Assembly (NCBI RefSeq): GCF_030867095.1
Contig: NC_081828.1
Location: 217,713,978-217,777,977 of the forward strand
DNA: 64,000 nt
DNA from: Alligator mississippiensis
Lineage: Eukaryota; Chordata; Crocodylia; Alligatoridae
Direction: 5' to 3'
Position 1 is the first letter of the stretch, and each line of letters opens with the position of its first letter. The position numbers were made by a program, and so were the translations under genes. Of this stretch, positions 10,095-51,060 are shown piece after piece. The notes beneath the pieces are model-generated. The model made no database searches. It was given only the letters and a program-made list of their open reading frames with translations, and had not been told where the DNA came from.

Positions 10095-11722
10095 AGCCTG
10101 AAGAACCAGACCTCCTGGAGCCAGCTGTCCTCTTTAAAAGCGCTTGGAGGTTAGGTGAGGAAAAGGGCAAATATATAGTGCCCAGCTTTAAGGAAGGAAA
10201 GGAGGAGGACCTGGGGAGTCAGCCTGCCCTTGATACCTGGGAAGATCATGGAGCAGGTCCTCCAGGAGTCTCTTGCGAAGCGCCGAGAGGACAGCCGAGG
10301 GATCAGGAACAGCCCGCATGGATTCCCCACGAGCAAGTCATGCCTGACCAACCTGATTTCCTTCTACCATAAGGTGACAGGCTATGTGAATGGGGGGCAA
10401 GCAGTGGATGTGATGTATAGACCTTGGCTTTAGCAATGCTTTTGAAACGCTCTCGCATGACAGTCTCATTCGCCAGCTAAAGAAAAGAGGACTAGACGAA
10501 AGTACTACGAGGTGGATACGTAACTGGTTAGATCACCTGTGGTCTGTGGACCTTGGGGGTCCGCAGACTATGTCTAGGGGGTCCGTGATCAATCAAAAGT
10601 ATGTGAATACTCACACTTATAATTCAAAGGGGTCTGTGCTTCCATTCAAAATTTCCACTGGGCTCTGTACCTCCACTTGACATTTTTTAGGGGTCCGCAA
10701 ATGAAAAAAGATTGAAAACCACTTGCTTAGATTAGATTAGGCATTAATGGCTCAATGTTTAGTTGCAAGGAGGTATTAAGCGGGGCTCCCCTAGATTCTG
10801 TCCTGGGTTTGCTGTCGTTCAGCATCTTTATGAATGTTTTGGTTGATGGGATTGAGTGCACACTTAAATTTGAGGATGTCACCAAGTAGGATGGAGTTGC
10901 GGGCGCTTTGTAGGGTAGGATACAGAATGACTTGGACAGACTGGAAAAATGGCCAGCTGAGATCCAGCACGGAAATGTGCAAAGCCCTGCGCTTGGGATA
11001 AAATACTTGCATGCACAAATACAGGCTGGGGAATGACTGGCTAAGCTGCAGGACTGCAAAGAAAGACCTGGGGGTGACAGCGGACCATAAGCTGAATATG
11101 AGCCAGCAGCGTGATTTCGTTGTAAAAATAGCCGACAGCACCCGGGGTTGTACTAACAGGAGTGTCACTTGCAAATCACAGGAAGCGATGCTTCTCTGTT
11201 CAGCACTGGGGAGGCCTCCCCCCGGAGTACAGGGTCCGGTTCTGGGCTCCACACTTCAGAAAGAATGTGCACAGATTGGAAAGTCCAGCGAAGCATGACA
11301 GAAATGATTAGGGGCTTGGGAAGCGAGGAAAGGCTGAAAGAACTACAGTTATTTAGTCTGGAGAAGAGAAGACTGAGGGGGGATTTGATCACAGTCTTCA
11401 AATACCTGAAAGGCGATTGCAAAGAGGATGGAGATGCGCTTTTCTCTGTGGCTGTAAGGGATAGGACTAGGAGCAGTGGCCTCAGGCTACAGCCAGGGTA
11501 ATTTAGGTTGGAAATGAGGAGGAAATTCCTGACTGAGGGTGGTCAAGCATTGAATGGGCTGCTTGGAGGACTTGTGGAATCTCCATCCTTGGATATTTTC
11601 AAGAGCAGGTTGGACAAACACTTGGTTGGGAAGGTTTATTTAGGGATGGTCCTGCCTTGAGCAGGAGGCTAGACTAGATGATTTTGCAAGATCCCGTCCA
11701 ACTTTACTTTCCTATGATCCTG
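10095..11722 (+). mobile_element. CR1 LINE, 5'-truncated, carrying a hAT insertion
   Basis: Plus-strand CR1 text begins in the segment before the polymerase (frame reading LEPAVLFKSAWRLGE at about 10110-10155). It continues through the reverse transcriptase and the terminal amphipathic segment ([12 protein letters not shown] near 11355) to a 3' end near 11720. It is heavily decayed with many stops and deletions. A hAT element interrupts it at 10536-10726. An exon-like AG...GTGAGG pair near 10069-10155 belongs to this element. Confidence 0.9.
10536..10726. mobile_element. hAT-type element inserted in the CR1 copy
   Basis: Text such as GGGGTCCGCAAATGAAAAAAG followed by ATTGAAAACCACTTGC is typical of a hAT MITE end; the left end CTGTGGTCTGTGGACC is its imperfect inverted partner. 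Flanking 8-base copies TTAGATCA (10528-10535) and TTAGATTA (10727-10734) differ by one base and fit a hAT target-site duplication. The insertion is therefore younger than the CR1. Confidence 0.85.
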
Positions 11723-12766
11723 CTTATATGGAGAAGAAGCCACATCGCTTTTTGCCTAGTTCAGCTTTTCCATGCAGTTTAAACTCTTTATCACTAAAAT
11801 AAGGTCTGGCTTTGTGTATATGCTGGGAACATCTCCGAGTGCTGTTTTCATGTAGCTCTACTCTGAAAAGAGGCTTTGCATTAGGTCTGATTCTGTCTCC
11901 CTGGAATAAATAGGATTTTCCCATTGACTGCAGTGGTCACTCCAAAAGTATAATATTAACATTAATAATAATTACTATTAACAATTACAGTGGATGATTA
12001 ATATTTTAATATGAATATGGACATTGTCATCTGAATGGGAAGCCCGCCCAGCTCTGCTTCCAGTTTGTTACAAAATCCTTGCTACTCTATCAGATGTACC
12101 CTAAAATTGTCCTACCTTTAAGTGATCAGGCTGAGTAGATCCTTTCCCAAATTAAGCTTTGTGGTCCTGGCATTTTTCTTGTTCCCAGCCAGATGTCCTA
12201 AGCTCCTGTTGAGGAAACTGCAGGCAAAGCTGCATATTGAAAAAAAATTCATAACTTCTTAGCTGGGAAAAAGCAAATGCAAAAGAATTCAGGCTGCTTT
12301 ATATGTGGAAAATCTTTCACAGATGTATGCCAGTGTTTTAAAGAAAAAACCCTGAGAGAAATCACAGAAACCATCGACCTATGTATTGTGTTTCAGTCCC
12401 ACGTGACCTGAACTAGTCAAAATTCAAATACCTGTAAATCAGTAGCAGCTTTTATCCAGATAATTTCCAAGGCTTTTGAAAACTTTAATATTCAGAGGGA
12501 TCATTTCCCTTATGGCTAGGATATAACACAGCAGCTGTTAAACAGCGTGTAGCCATGCTACTCAGCAAGCTAAGGCAGAAAATTTGAGATGCTGCGTTCA
12601 GATGAAGCTTCCCAGAACACAGGCGTCTAAATTGGAATCTGGTCAGATCCCTCAGCTTTGTCTCAGCCCAAAGAGAGTTCATATTGGAAATAGTGAGGGA
12701 TCCTTCAGATTGATATTCTCTTTGAAATGTCTAACTTGCTGTCTCTTCACTCCCTTGCTTTCCTAG
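11723..12766. other. DHX30 5' intron, no other feature seen
   Basis: AT-rich sequence between the CR1 copy and the alternative start exon. No conserved coding or RNA gene was recognised. A polypyrimidine stretch near 12738-12765 serves the following acceptor. Confidence 0.5.
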
Positions 12767-12821
12767 GAACCGGACCTTTTCACTCCGACAGAGATGATCT
12801 CGCTGAATTCCCTTAAAAAAG
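12767..12821 (+). CDS. DHX30: DHX30 alternative start exon (cytoplasmic-type N-terminus)
   Basis: Acceptor TTTCCTAG precedes the exon and donor G|GTAAGA follows it. The ATG at 12794-12796 opens MISLNSLKK plus one base (phase 1). Joined to the exon at 25039 it reads [18 protein letters not shown]. This parallels the start MFSLDSFRKD of the longer human DHX30 form that lacks the mitochondrial leader. The first 27 bases would be 5' UTR. The intervening mammalian segment (RAQHRQ...) was not found here and may be absent or on an exon I missed. Confidence 0.85.
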
Positions 12822-13397
12822 GTAAGAAGCTGGGGGAGAAGCCCCATGTCAAATGTTACTTTTTCTTGCCTGATCAATCAGCCATAATATTATTTCTGTA
12901 GACAAATATATCAGTTCCTGAGACTTGTTACTGTCCACTTCCATGTGAGAAGGAACGCCAAATTTGTCCTACAAGCTAGCATCCCAAAGTGTCATGCTGC
13001 CTTCCCAGTGTAAGCTGATACCTCATTCATTAAATGTTTGTGCTGGAGGTACGGTTTTTTTACATGCAGTACGTGGGAAAAGGAAGCCTGCATAAGAAAG
13101 TTATTAGCGGTGTTGGCAGTAGCTGCATGTCACATAGGGACCAATTTGGTCTTCCTGTGGTACGTCGTAAGTCGAAGGCAAGATCCATATCCAAGATGCG
13201 AATTGTTCCTAATGGCAGAAGTGTAAAAGTAGGGTTCTTGGGCACTAGTATGTACACAGCAGTGTTAGTTCCTTTTGTCTCAGCTAGTAAAGCAGGATGA
13301 GCAGTTGTGAATGTTGTGTGCATCTGTGCTTACATCACATGCAATGATGGATTGTTTCAGTAGAACGCAGAAATTATAGGTTTTGTCCATCGGCTGT
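12822..13397. other. DHX30 intron, no other feature seen
   Basis: Ordinary intronic sequence. The short frames carry no recognisable domain. Confidence 0.5.
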
Positions 13398-13965
13398 TGC
13401 ACAATCATAGGGAAGTAGGGCTGGAAGGGACCGTGGGAGGTCTAGTCAAGCCCTCTGCTCAAGGCAGTTTAGACAGCGACGATCCCATCTCATACAAGTG
13501 TTTGTTTAACCTAGTCTTACAACTGCACAAACAGCCCTCTCGCGCAACTATCGGGCACAATGCCAAAAACATCGAGAACACCCTGACTTGCCCCAGATAA
13601 AGCAAGGGAACAAAGGCACCGTCGGTGTCCTGGCACTGTAGTTTGATGCACTCAAGAGATCCAAGGAAGAGGACCATGCTCCCTGCTACAGAGGAAGGCA
13701 CCCCCCCCCCTCCCCTACCCCTCTGAGTGGAGGGGCAAGACCCTCTAGCCAGGAACCACCATGTTTAAATCCCCGGAGGAGCATCAGCACATGCCCAGCC
13801 AGAATCCCCAGCTGTGGCTGCAGCCAACACCCAGTGCTTCTGAGGAAGGCAAGAAAAAACCCTGATATCTGTAGCAACACGAGGGGGAAACTTCCTTCGC
13901 AGTCATCCAGTCCATCTCTTTGACAAAGCAGGGTTGTTCCCAAAAGCATCATTCTGAATAATCTG
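13398..13965 (-). mobile_element. CR1-type LINE 3'-end fragment
   Basis: Begins with the reverse complement of a CR1 tail (ATCATAGGGAAGTAGGGCTGGAAGGGACC) and continues through text typical of the long 3' UTR of an older CR1 subfamily, including CCCTCTAGCCAGGAACCACC near 13740. No coding part remains. The 5' limit is approximate. Confidence 0.7.
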
Positions 13966-16900
13966 AGTCCTCTCCTTCATTTCATGCTCTTATGCATAGC
14001 TGTTGTAACCCTTTGTACTATTTAATAAGTTGTTTGCCCTTGGTGTTTGCATACTTCAAATATTTGTCAGTAGTTATCATGTCCCTTTTCATCATTGTTC
14101 CTCCAAGTTCTGTATGTGGCTCTTAAGTCTTTTTTTCATAAGCCAGTCTCTCCCATTGGGCATTTCGTTGTGTTTTCTGAACCAGTTAATTGATCTTAAA
14201 ATGAGGTGCTTGGAACTGAATATAGCAATGTCTGATTGGATGCACCAGAGAGATACAGTGAGGGATGGTTATCTCCTGCTCTGAAGCAATGCCTCTGCTT
14301 TGATACATGCGAGGCACAACATTGCATTAGCTGGTTTCATTGCAATGTCATACTAAAAGCATTCATTCATTTGATTTATATGCTGCCTTTCCCAACAATG
14401 TCATCAGTAGTCGTGGCTTCCATATTTAAAAACCAAACTTTAGTGCCTTGATATTTTGAGATATCAAGTGAATGCGACAGTACCAAGATGAAGCGACATG
14501 AGTGGAAAACCTCGAGGTGCCAGCTTGGATTCTGGGCTGGATGGGAGGCTTAGAGAGAGCAGGAAGTCACTGTGAGGGGCTAGTGGTTTGTCATGGCCAC
14601 GCGGGGATCGGGCCGCTCCAGGGATTCCATGACATGACTGGGTTCTTTATTTTTTGAGGAAAGCCTGTAAGTTACCGTAGCTTGCTAAGAGATTTCTGCA
14701 CAGTGCAGCTGCCAGCATCCCCTTTGCAAAGTTTCAGGCAGAGAAGAAGAAGGGTCAACTGCAGCTCGCTGCTGTGAGCCTGAACTGGCAAGCCCTGGGA
14801 CTCTGGCTTTCAGCTGTTAGTGAAATGTTGTTTAAACACTCTTCATTGCAAAATAAAGGAGGCTCTGATTGAAATAACACAAGCTGTGACTTTTGGCATT
14901 TTTTCCGCAAAGAGATCCTTGCCTTTTTTCTGTGACTAAGCTTGAAATTTTGGCATAGTCTTACCATGACAAACCACTAGTCCTGCTCACGATCTATCTG
15001 CCGTCCCGCAGCACTGCTGGTTCCTGGGTTTCTCCCTCCCATCGAGTACGTGCTTCTGATAGTCTTCTCCCACCCACCTCTCCACCATTGTATGATCTAC
15101 CTGTTTTCGTTGTCGTGCTCTCTATCCATGGCCTTCATCTCCCCTCGGACTGTTTCTCTTATGTTTTGAGCTGTGAACACCAGTGAAGAACTTAAGTTTC
15201 CCTTGGTGACGGTCGTCAGTGGATATACTACACCATCTTCCAGATAATTACAGAGATGTTATATATAATCCAACTTTAAACGAATCCAAGGGGTCTCCTG
15301 CAAGATGCATTTCTCCACCTGTTACACTGCCATGCACGTAATCCTGCCGCCCGCCCGCTCCCTCCCAGCTTTCTTTCCACCTAAATATTTCTGTGCCAGT
15401 TTGAAATAGTATTTCAAATGAGATTTCATGAGACTTAGACTCAATTCGCTTACTCCATTTACTCTATACCCTTAATTTGGGCAACTTGTCTGGCAATGTT
15501 TTTGTTCCTTATAAATCAGTGCTTTTTATTGCTTATGGTTATAGTCCTTTAGTAATACTTTTCTAATGTTTTTATAAATAGCCTTTTGGCAACAGTAGTT
15601 AGATTCCTGGAACAGTGATTGATGGGACCATTTTTCAATGTTTTTTTTTTAAGAAAATTAATACTCCATTTGTTTTGCCCCAGTTCCTCTCCAGTTCTCC
15701 CCCCCGCCCCCCCCAAATACTACTTAGACATAGTTAGTTTACTTAATATCCTTAGTTGTAGCTAATCTGAGCCAAACGATTTTATGTTCAAATTTTTCCA
15801 AGTATTTTACCTTTGTTTTGGGTTTTGCTTTGCTAAAGCCTTTTAAACAGCGTGTTTCTTGCTTACTGTTCACTCTTTTCCTGTAGGGTTTTTTTTGTTG
15901 TTGGCTCACACAAAAAATCTGAGAAATATCTCTCGCTCCTTTCAATGTATTAGGTTTTTCGTTTCCTGATTCTGAAAGCTTTAGTGCCCTCACTGAGTTC
16001 TTTAAGCATTTTAATCCATGTCAAATCTTGGCTTATAGGCGAAGTATTCACTGAGTAATATTTAGACATTTAAGTCAACGTAACTCAAAAATAACTCAAA
16101 CATCATTCAGAAATGTAGAGGCACGCTCAGTTTAATTGTTTCATCAGGCATATCTGCTGTAAATAAACTTAAAGACTTAGTCTTTATTTCAAAAATAATA
16201 ATTTTTTTGTAATAAAGTTTCCCTGCAGCAGTTGATACCAGGCATGACCATAGAAATTTTTAAGCTTTAAATATTTACCCGTTACCAGGAGTTCTAATGA
16301 ATTTCTTTTTCCAAGGTAAGAAAAATGCAAACATTGAATAAGTTCATGACAAGTAAATACATTTTTAAAATGCTCAAAATAATCAAGAAAGTTTGTACAA
16401 TAATGAAGTTTTGTTTGCAACATGTAATAGTTACGGAGATGACAAACGTGAAAGTGTCTGTGTATCTAGCGTGCAAAAAACAATGTTTTTTCAAGTACTA
16501 AACCTCCTCTCACGTTTCTCCTGCTGGTTGGTACGATTCTAGCAGTCGCATCTTCCTTCTTTAAAAACAATAAAGCCTTGCCCCATGAAAGATTGGGAAA
16601 GAATGGAGAGAAACGGACTCAAGTATGCAGGAAAACAAGTGAAGTTGACTGTGTGCAAAAGTCACCAAATGCCAAGTCAACCCATTACACGGGCATCTCC
16701 TTCCTCTAGTCTCCAGTCGTGGCTGTGGATAGCTTTAAAAAAAAGGTAGGCTCAAAACCTGTGCCTTTTTCTTTTAGTTAGGATCCGGTAACCTCGGCAT
16801 TCCTGGCCGCGCGGAGCCGTGGAGCGTGGCTTTCTGTTTCCCCCATCGCCGCTCTCTTGCTCTGAGTTCGGAGCAAGTGACTTGGCTTCCACTTGCTTTG

Positions 16901-17277
16901 GCGCATCCTCGCGTCCGTGATGCTTGCTCGTGCCCTAGACAAAGCTCATGGGGGATTCACAAAGCGTCTCAAAGGCCTCGCCTCCAACCCCGCACGGGTC
17001 TTGACTGCTTCCAACCCCGGACAGGTCTTGGCTGCTTGACCTCACCTCCAATCCGAACAGATCTTGGCTGCTTGAATGTCACACAGGGACGCGGTGGGGA
17101 TCAGCAGGCGTTACGAGGAGGCTGGCCAGCTGCCGGGGCAGCCTGGCATCCGCGCCAGAACAGGTGGGTCACGGCAGAGCCCCATGCTTCAGGCAGGGGA
17201 GAGCATCTCTGCCACCCAGAGCTGCCTAGCACCCACTTGTGGCCTGGCACAGATTTGGCAGCTGGATACCACAGACA
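13966..17277. other. AT-rich DHX30 intron, no gene seen
   Basis: Long AT-rich stretch with homopolymer runs, for example a T run near 15640 and a C run near 15702. No exon with paired splice sites and conserved coding, no tRNA fold and no recognised repeat was found. Confidence 0.5.
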
Positions 17278-17432
17278 ATGAGGGTGCAAAGGGACCTTGA
17301 GCACATCCAGTGCAACCCGGACCAGTCCCAACTACGTCATCCCAGCAGGGCTTTGTCTGCCCCCGCGGGTCCCCATGGATGGAGCTCCCCCACCACTCCA
17401 GGTGCCCTGTTGCAGTACTTCACCACCCGGGT
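17278..17432 (-). mobile_element. Old CR1/L3-like LINE 3' fragment
   Basis: Text such as GGGTGCAAAGGGACCTTGAG and, further on, GGAGCTCCCCCACCACTCCAGG ... GTACTTCACCA parallels, in reverse orientation, the 3' UTR of ancient CR1/L3 elements. It is strongly decayed. Confidence 0.5.
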
Positions 17433-17535
17433 CCTGGTTTTCTCTGGTTTGACAAAAATCCCCAATTTTCAGTTTAAAAAAAAAAAAGTAACCCCCAAAT
17501 CCACATTTTTTCCGTGGTTAGAATGAAACGCCGCT

Positions 17536-17765
17536 AATAGATCTCTCTCTGTCTCTCATCTATATCTCTGTATCTATGTCTCTATATAATCTCTCTCTAT
17601 ATATATTTATATAGAGCGATCTCTATATCTATAGAGAGATCTTTCTCTATAAATATACGTACCATATAGGTGTATATAGAGAGAGATCTCTCCAGAGAGA
17701 GCTGTCTCGAGAGCTAGATGCACCTCTCTATCTATAAAGAGATATCTCTACGTAGATACAGTGAT
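17536..17765. repeat. AT/CT-rich palindromic low-complexity tract
   Basis: Dense mixture of TCTCTC, TATATA, AGAGATCTCT and TCTATAGAGA motifs, many of them self-complementary, so the whole tract can fold into several hairpins. It ends about 60 bases before the second CpG island. Confidence 0.85.
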
Positions 17766-17980
17766 GCTTCATTTAAATCACGGAAAACTGTGGCTCTGGG
17801 GTTCTTTTTTTCAGCTGAAAACGGTGGATTTGTTCCAGCGGAGAAGCCAGCCCGCGCGGCGAGGAGCCCGGGTCCTCCGGCGGCGCCAGGGGGCGCGGGG
17901 TGGGGCGGGGCGCGGGGGCCGCTCTTGGCGCCGCGTCGTCGTGCGGCGCAGGCGCGGCGCGTCCCTTTTCCCCCCCCAAG

Positions 17981-46571
<28,591 letters not shown>

Positions 46572-46663
46572 ACGCCTGCCCGCCTGCCCGCCCGCCGCCG
46601 TCGCCGCCCGCCCGCCCGTGGGGACTTGTAATTTGTATAAAGCTGTTCACAAATGTTTATTTA

Positions 46664-46669
46664 AATAAA
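46664..46669 (+). terminator. DHX30: DHX30 polyadenylation signal
   Basis: AATAAA 93 bases after the stop codon, followed by a T- and GT-containing stretch (TTCTATTTATCCCTTGTG). This gives a very short 3' UTR of about 110-125 bases. Confidence 0.85.
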
Positions 46670-46689
46670 GTTCTATTTATCCCTTGTGA

Positions 46690-48190
46690 AGTCATCTCTC
46701 TCCATCCTAGAAGATCACTGTTGTCTGAACCTCCGGGCGTGGCCACCGCGGACGAGAAGCCGGCGCGGCGCGGCGCCGAGGCCCACGGACGGGCAGACGG
46801 ACGGACCAGCAGCGCCGCTCGCAAGGCTCCCAGCGTCCTCCGCCGGACAGCGACGGATCCGGCTGCCTCCTGCCCGCCGCCCTTCGCCCCACCCCCACGG
46901 GGCCGCGCGAGCTACACGGAGCAGGAGGACGGACAACCCGGCTCCGAGGCCGGGGCACGGATGTGGCAGCCCCGACGGGGGGGCACGGCCTGTCGTCCGA
47001 ACTGGAGGGCGAGTGGCCCGGGAAGGCGCCGGCCACCACATTCCAGAGTGAGGGACGTCCGAGTCCGAGGCCGCGGCCCCCCCGGAGGGCGATGCGCCGG
47101 CGGCGGCGGCAATGCCCATTCCTGTCTTTGGGTTCGTTGTTTTTCCCCCTTTTTCTCTTTCTTTCCTCAGTGTTCAGTTCTTCGTTCTCCCCAGGCTGTC
47201 GTCGGGACGCATGCCAGGGCCGTGGGCACAAAGCTCCCTCGGTTTGCTACGGATCAGGGACCACGTTGGCGCGGGAGCAAGCGTCGGGCCCAAGTGCAGC
47301 ACCGATGCGGGGGGAGAGATCCGGCACCTCTCCCGCTTACCCGCTGGCCAGAGGGCACCCCCCACCCTGCGCCTCCCAGGGCTGTCGCGAGGCTGCCTTC
47401 GCTAGCGTGGGACCCCCAGCTGGGACGTGCGACGGAAGAGCTAGTGCCGCGGCGCTCGGTCTGCGGCACGGGCCTGGGGTCGGGCAGCAGCACTGGCGGC
47501 CACCGGACTTGGGATCATTTGTTTTATTCGCTCTTTCTGATGCTCTTTGTAACTGGCCAGAGATGAACACGCTGCTGGGGGCTGGGGCCGGGCCCTGCCG
47601 AGGGCTCGGGGGGCGGGAGCCGCGTTACAGCGGTCCCAGCTGCCGTTCTCTCGGGGCAAAGCCCCCGGCCCGGCCTGCTTGGCAGGGCAAAGAAACCAGC
47701 TTCACGCTGCTCCTGTTGAAGGACCGTAGCCACCGATCCGGGAGTGAAAGCACAACGGTGGGGTAGGGGGGGACTCCGCTCCACATCCACGAGCCACCCG
47801 GTGGGGGAGCGCCGGCCGGGGGCTGGTCGCAGGCCCCCAAAGCGGGGAGGGGGGAGCAGCCGCAGCCCCCGCGCAGCCCCGGCCCCCGGCAGCCCGTGTT
47901 CACTCGAAACTCTTCATCTGCATTTCACTTGCTTGAGAGGTTTGTCGCCCTGAGTTGACCCGTGTTTTCCTTGCGTTCCGCCTCCTGCGATGGACACTTT
48001 GGTTTTCCCCTTCCAGCAGGTTCGAGAAAAAGACAAAAAATGGAAAAAAAAAAAAATCGGAAAAAAAAGACTAAGCTCTTGTCTCCATGGTCCTGCGCTC
48101 GTGCGTGTCGGGATGCTGCCGTGGCTGTCGTGTGATACTGGATCTTTTTACAACCTAGATTAAAAGACAATAAAAAGGGATAGAGTAGTA
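46690..48190 (+). other. CpG-dense block and orphan polyadenylation signal
   Basis: From about 46730 to 47500 the sequence is rich in CpG with a promoter-like composition. Further on the frames are uninformative. AATAAA at 48169-48174 (within GACAATAAAAAGGG) follows A-rich runs near 48040-48070. This could be an extended DHX30 3' UTR or a separate noncoding transcript. No conserved protein is visible on either strand. Confidence 0.4.
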
Positions 48191-49710
48191 ACTGCGTCTC
48201 CTGCCTCTCTTCGGTGCGTCGCAGCGGCGCGTGCACACCATCTCCCGAGGCTCCTGCGCCCCGTGTGACGGAGCCAGGCCGCAGCACGGCTGATGGTTTT
48301 ATCCACGAGTTTGTCGAGCTCGTTAGTGCCTGGCCGCCCTCCCTGGCTCTGCGGCCTCCTGTGGCAGCGAGAGCCGCAAGCTAACCGCGTTGCTTCAGAC
48401 CCGTGTGCTAGAAAGGTTTGGTCGGATGTGGGAATTTCCCCCGTGTTTGCTGGAGTGAGCACCCATGCAAAGGACTAATTTAGCTTCTCTGCTCTGGCTT
48501 TATCATCCCCGCGTGCTCCTTTTTCACTGTGGTCATCTACTGCTCCCACCAGTCCCCTAGCTCGGGCAGGCGAGGTTGGCCAGCCGGGACGCGGAGCCTA
48601 GCCGTCCACCAGAGCTGCCGTTTTGCCCGGCCCTGCTCTAGCTGGTTTCTTGCATCTACTGTATTTTAAAGAAGTTTTAATTTCTGCCGTTAGTGTCTTT
48701 GGCTAGCTCTTTCTTGGCCTTACCGCACTTTTGCACATGACCGGACAGAGGTTGAGCTTTTCCGTCCTCTGGGCACACCTCCCCGTTTATTTTGAAGGCT
48801 GCTCTTCGGCCTCGAGCGGCCTCCTTCGCTCTTCTATGAAACCATTACTGGTCTGCCTCGTCCCCCCCGGAGCTGCGGTAAACGCCTTTCCTTGGCTGTC
48901 AATGCTTCCCAGGTGCCGGTGGGACGCCCCTTGAGCCAGGCCAGGGTCCAGACGTGCTTCCCCTCGCATTGGTCCCAAGATGAACGGCTCTAGAAAGCAG
49001 TTGTGCGATTGCATTTGGAAAAGCCGTGTCAGCGTCCCGCCCGTGTGAGGTTGTTACCGGGTCGGCGTGGGGAGTTGGCCTCTCCCATTATTATTGCCCA
49101 CCCCATTGCGGCAGCTTCGTTAATCCCCCTGAGCGTTTTGTAATCACCTCCGCCTTCCTGCGCGGTCACAAGCCTCGGCCTATATTTTTTATTATTCGAC
49201 TTTGGGATTCTGGGGGTTTTCCTTTCCTCTGCTACACCCGGGGTAGAGCACCGCTCCCCCTGCCGCTCGGCCTACTCCCCTCCGCGCTGAGACTAAGGAA
49301 AGGCGGCAGAAGAAATGAATCCCGAGGAGTCGGGACGTAGGAGTTGGCTGCACGGTGGCATCCAAGCTCCTAGAAGTAGAGGAAAGGACGGTTCTCCGTC
49401 CAGCCTGGCTCTGCCGGGCATCAGTCTGTGCAGATAACCCGGCAGCGCTGTACCCTGGCAGCGTCCCCCTGGCAGGGCTCAACGCGACCTGTTGTGTCGA
49501 TGTTGCCTGTGTTCCCACACCTCATCTGCTGGCATCCGGCGCTGCCGTAGGAGCGCATACTCGTGTTTTCCTGGCTCCTGCATGTGCCGTTGATGGGGGT
49601 TCCCACGCAGGGGGCCGTGCGCTGCTCCCTGCGGCACCAAATCCAGCGCCCTCGGTCCTGCCTCCTGCTTTGGGCCTGGGGGTGCTCCGTGCAAGAGCCG
49701 CGGCCCGTAG
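48191..49710. other. Intergenic spacer, no gene seen
   Basis: GC-rich spacer between the converging genes. The reading frames have no family resemblance and no repeat was recognised. Confidence 0.5.
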
Positions 49711-51060
49711 TATCATAGTAGCTTGGGTCAGGAGGGACCTGGACACATCATCTCGCCTGACCCCCTGCCACAGGCAGGAATGAATGCTGGGTTCACAAGA
49801 CCCCAGACAGGCGATCGTCCAACCTCCTCTTGAATATGCCCAAGGTTGGGGCGAGGACCACCTCCCTGGGACGTTGGTTCCAGATTTTGGCCACCCGAAC
49901 TGTAAAATATTGCCTTCTGATCTCTAACCTAAACCTATTCTCCATCAGCTTATGACCATTGTTCCTCGTCACCCCAGGTGGTGCTGGGGAGAAAAGGGCT
50001 CTGCCTATTTGCTGTTGATCTCCCCCGATGAGCTTGTAGGCAGCCACCAGATCCCCCCTCAGCCTCCTCTTGCTGAGGCTGAACAGGTTCAGGTCCCTCC
50101 ATCTCTCCTCGTAGGGCCTGTCCTGCTGCCCTCTCACCAAGCGGGTGGCCTCCTCTGACCCCTCTCCAGGCTGTCCACATCCCTCTTGAAGTGCGGTGCC
50201 CAGTACTGGACACAGTACTCCAACTGCAGCCTGACCAAAGTCACATGGAGGGGGAGGATCACCTCTCTGGACCGGCTTGAGATGCACCTTTGGATGCGTG
50301 ACAAGGTCTGGCTGGCCTTGCTGGCTGCGGTCTGGCATTGGCGGCTCATGTTCATCTTGGAGTCAATAATGACTCCGAGATCTCTTTCCCCCTCTGTGCT
50401 TTCAAGAAGGGAACTCCCCAGCCTGTATGTGTGCTGTGGGTTCCTTCTCCCCAGGCGCAGCACCCTGCATTTGTCTGCGTTGAACCCATCCTGTTCTCGT
50501 CTGCCCACTTTTGTAGTCTGTCTAAATTTAGTTGCAGCCTCTCTCCCGTCAAGTGTGTCCACCTCGCCCCACATCTTGCTGTCATCAGCAAACTTGGACA
50601 GTGTGCTTTCCACCCCCTCGTCCAAGTCGCTGATGAAGATGTTAAGAGTGCGGCCCGAGGACCGAGCCCTGGGGGACCCCACTGCTCACATCTCGCCAGG
50701 CTGAGTACAACCCATCCACCACTACTTTCTGGGTGCGCCCCATCAGCCAGTTTTTTTACCCTTCCAACTGTACAGGCATCAATGCCGCAGTCACTTAATT
50801 TATTGATGAGGATGAGGTGAGAGACAGTGTCAAAGGCCTTCTTAAAGTCTAGAAAGACTACGTCCACGGCGACACCATCATCCAAAGATTTAGTTACTCG
50901 GTCATAAAAGGCAATCAGGTTGGTCTGGCAGGACCTGCCTTTGATGCCCCCGAGCCTGATCTCCCCTGCAGCCCCCACAGATGTGCTCCTTGATGATCCT
51001 CTCCAAGATCTTCCCAAGCACCGAGGTGAGGCTTACAGGCCTATAGTTACTTGGGTCCCA
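49711..51060 (-). mobile_element. CR1 LINE, 5'-truncated, about 1.35 kb
   Basis: Reverse-orientation CR1 starting with TATCATAGTAGCTTGGGTCAGGAGGGACC. Frames on the minus strand show NIFISDLDEGVESTLSKFAD with the DDSK catalytic region, ERDLGVIIDSKMNMSRQC, LQLEYCVQYWAPHFKRDV and the terminal RVAKIWNQRPREVVLAP. It has a few frame interruptions. It is similar in extent and text to the copy at 3601-5850 but shorter. Confidence 0.93.

Noticed and set aside
10069-10155. Exon-like segment bounded by TTACTGACAG and TTAG|GTGAGG
   Set aside because: Most of it matches the CR1 segment before the reverse transcriptase (LFKSAWRLGE), so the splice-like ends are chance within a LINE.
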